Shown here in pieces: positions 43,839 to 43,954 of a DNA stretch of 43,954 bases. Made by a program: the position numbers and the translations under genes. The notes below the pieces were generated by a model. That model did not search any database. It was not told where the DNA came from and saw only the letters and a program-made list of their open reading frames with translations. Each line of letters begins with the position of its first letter. The first letter of the stretch is position 1. The DNA is from JBMOJK01 sp049315825 (GTDB lineage Bacteria; Patescibacteriota; Gracilibacteria; BD1-5; UBA2023): contig JBMOJK010000009.1 of assembly GCA_049315825.1 (NCBI GenBank), forward strand, positions 1-43,954, given 5' to 3'.

Positions 43839-43954
43839 TTAAAAAATAAATAATTTTTCAGCGAACCTATATTTAACATTAATAATATTTATAATATACA
43901 TTCCTTTAGGCAAATCTTTTTTAAAACCCTCTCCATAACCGTTTTCAATAGGAA
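43839..43954 (-). CDS. C-terminal fragment resembling a T9SS sorting tail
   Basis: The minus strand from the window edge reads GYGEGFKKDLPKGMYIINII, then NVKYRFAEKLFIF and TAA. DLPKGMYIINI is the typical strand of the Bacteroidota type IX secretion C-terminal sorting domain (LPKGIYII.I). Only about 38 codons are inside the window. It supports a Bacteroidota origin for the right end. Confidence 0.5.
   Translation of the reverse strand, partial: PIENGYGEGFKKDLPKGMYIINIINVKYRFAEKLFIF

Noticed and set aside
1..43954. CRISPR array or cas genes, rRNA genes
   Set aside because: No regularly spaced repeats, Cas motifs or rRNA sequence seen.

Overview
The window comes from a bacterium that reads UGA as glycine (translation table 25), which points to Candidate Phyla Radiation lineages such as Gracilibacteria (BD1-5) or Absconditabacteria (SR1). 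The direct evidence is that TGA falls exactly on conserved glycines of many unrelated proteins: ObgE codon 16, the Nudix box of the MutT-like protein, the SAM motif of a type III methyltransferase, the PLP-site loop of a cysteine-synthase homologue and the RsmH SAM motif. True stops are TAA or TAG. Several real genes are therefore cut into pieces or hidden under the standard code; I rebuilt them by reading through TGA.

Layout. 1-3100: partial rpsF, a secreted amidase, an anchored hypothetical protein and a gene with an in-frame TAG. 3190-10600: pilB, two small hypothetical genes, rpmG, obgE, an anti-sigma-like ATPase with a partner gene, hup, and metG. metG is preceded by a complete-looking ribosome-mediated attenuator whose 13-residue leader peptide carries three tandem Met codons. 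10750-10824: tRNA-Asn. 10822-21488: an island bounded by 45-bp exact direct repeats that start at the tRNA CCA. It holds a type III restriction-modification operon with an OLD-family nuclease between mod and res, convergent with a Fur-controlled operon of a Y4yA/SbnH-like decarboxylase, an unknown protein and a cysteine synthase-rhodanese fusion. 21680-25910: accessory genes, a decayed DUF5672 gene, mntP, a glycine-zipper lipoprotein and dps. 26060-30180: a three-gene hypothetical operon, rplS, a small RHH-like protein, a DEAD-box helicase with an RGG tail and a J-domain-like protein. 30220-37780: wall and division genes (PBP1A, LCP transferase; divergently rsmH, an FtsL-like protein, a ferric-reductase-like membrane protein and recR). 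37860-43000: rplA, polysaccharide deacetylase, pheS, dnaN, a Nudix hydrolase and an MBL-like protein. 43018-43954: a pilin gene whose 3' end runs into low-GC, Bacteroidota-like sequence, probably an assembly chimera.

Gene expression. Many core genes have a -10 box ending 5-10 bp before the start codon and no Shine-Dalgarno sequence, suggesting leaderless or near-leaderless mRNAs. In contrast, four UGA-free accessory genes (the amidase, its neighbour, a 228-aa protein and the lipoprotein), plus the TAG-interrupted gene, which has one TGA, have strong AAGGAG sites. UGA use is also uneven: in the OLD gene TGA outnumbers GGN by about two to one, while metG, pilB, dnaN and the helicase have none. 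The two patterns suggest at least two sources of acquired DNA, one from a code-25 relative and one from standard-code bacteria.
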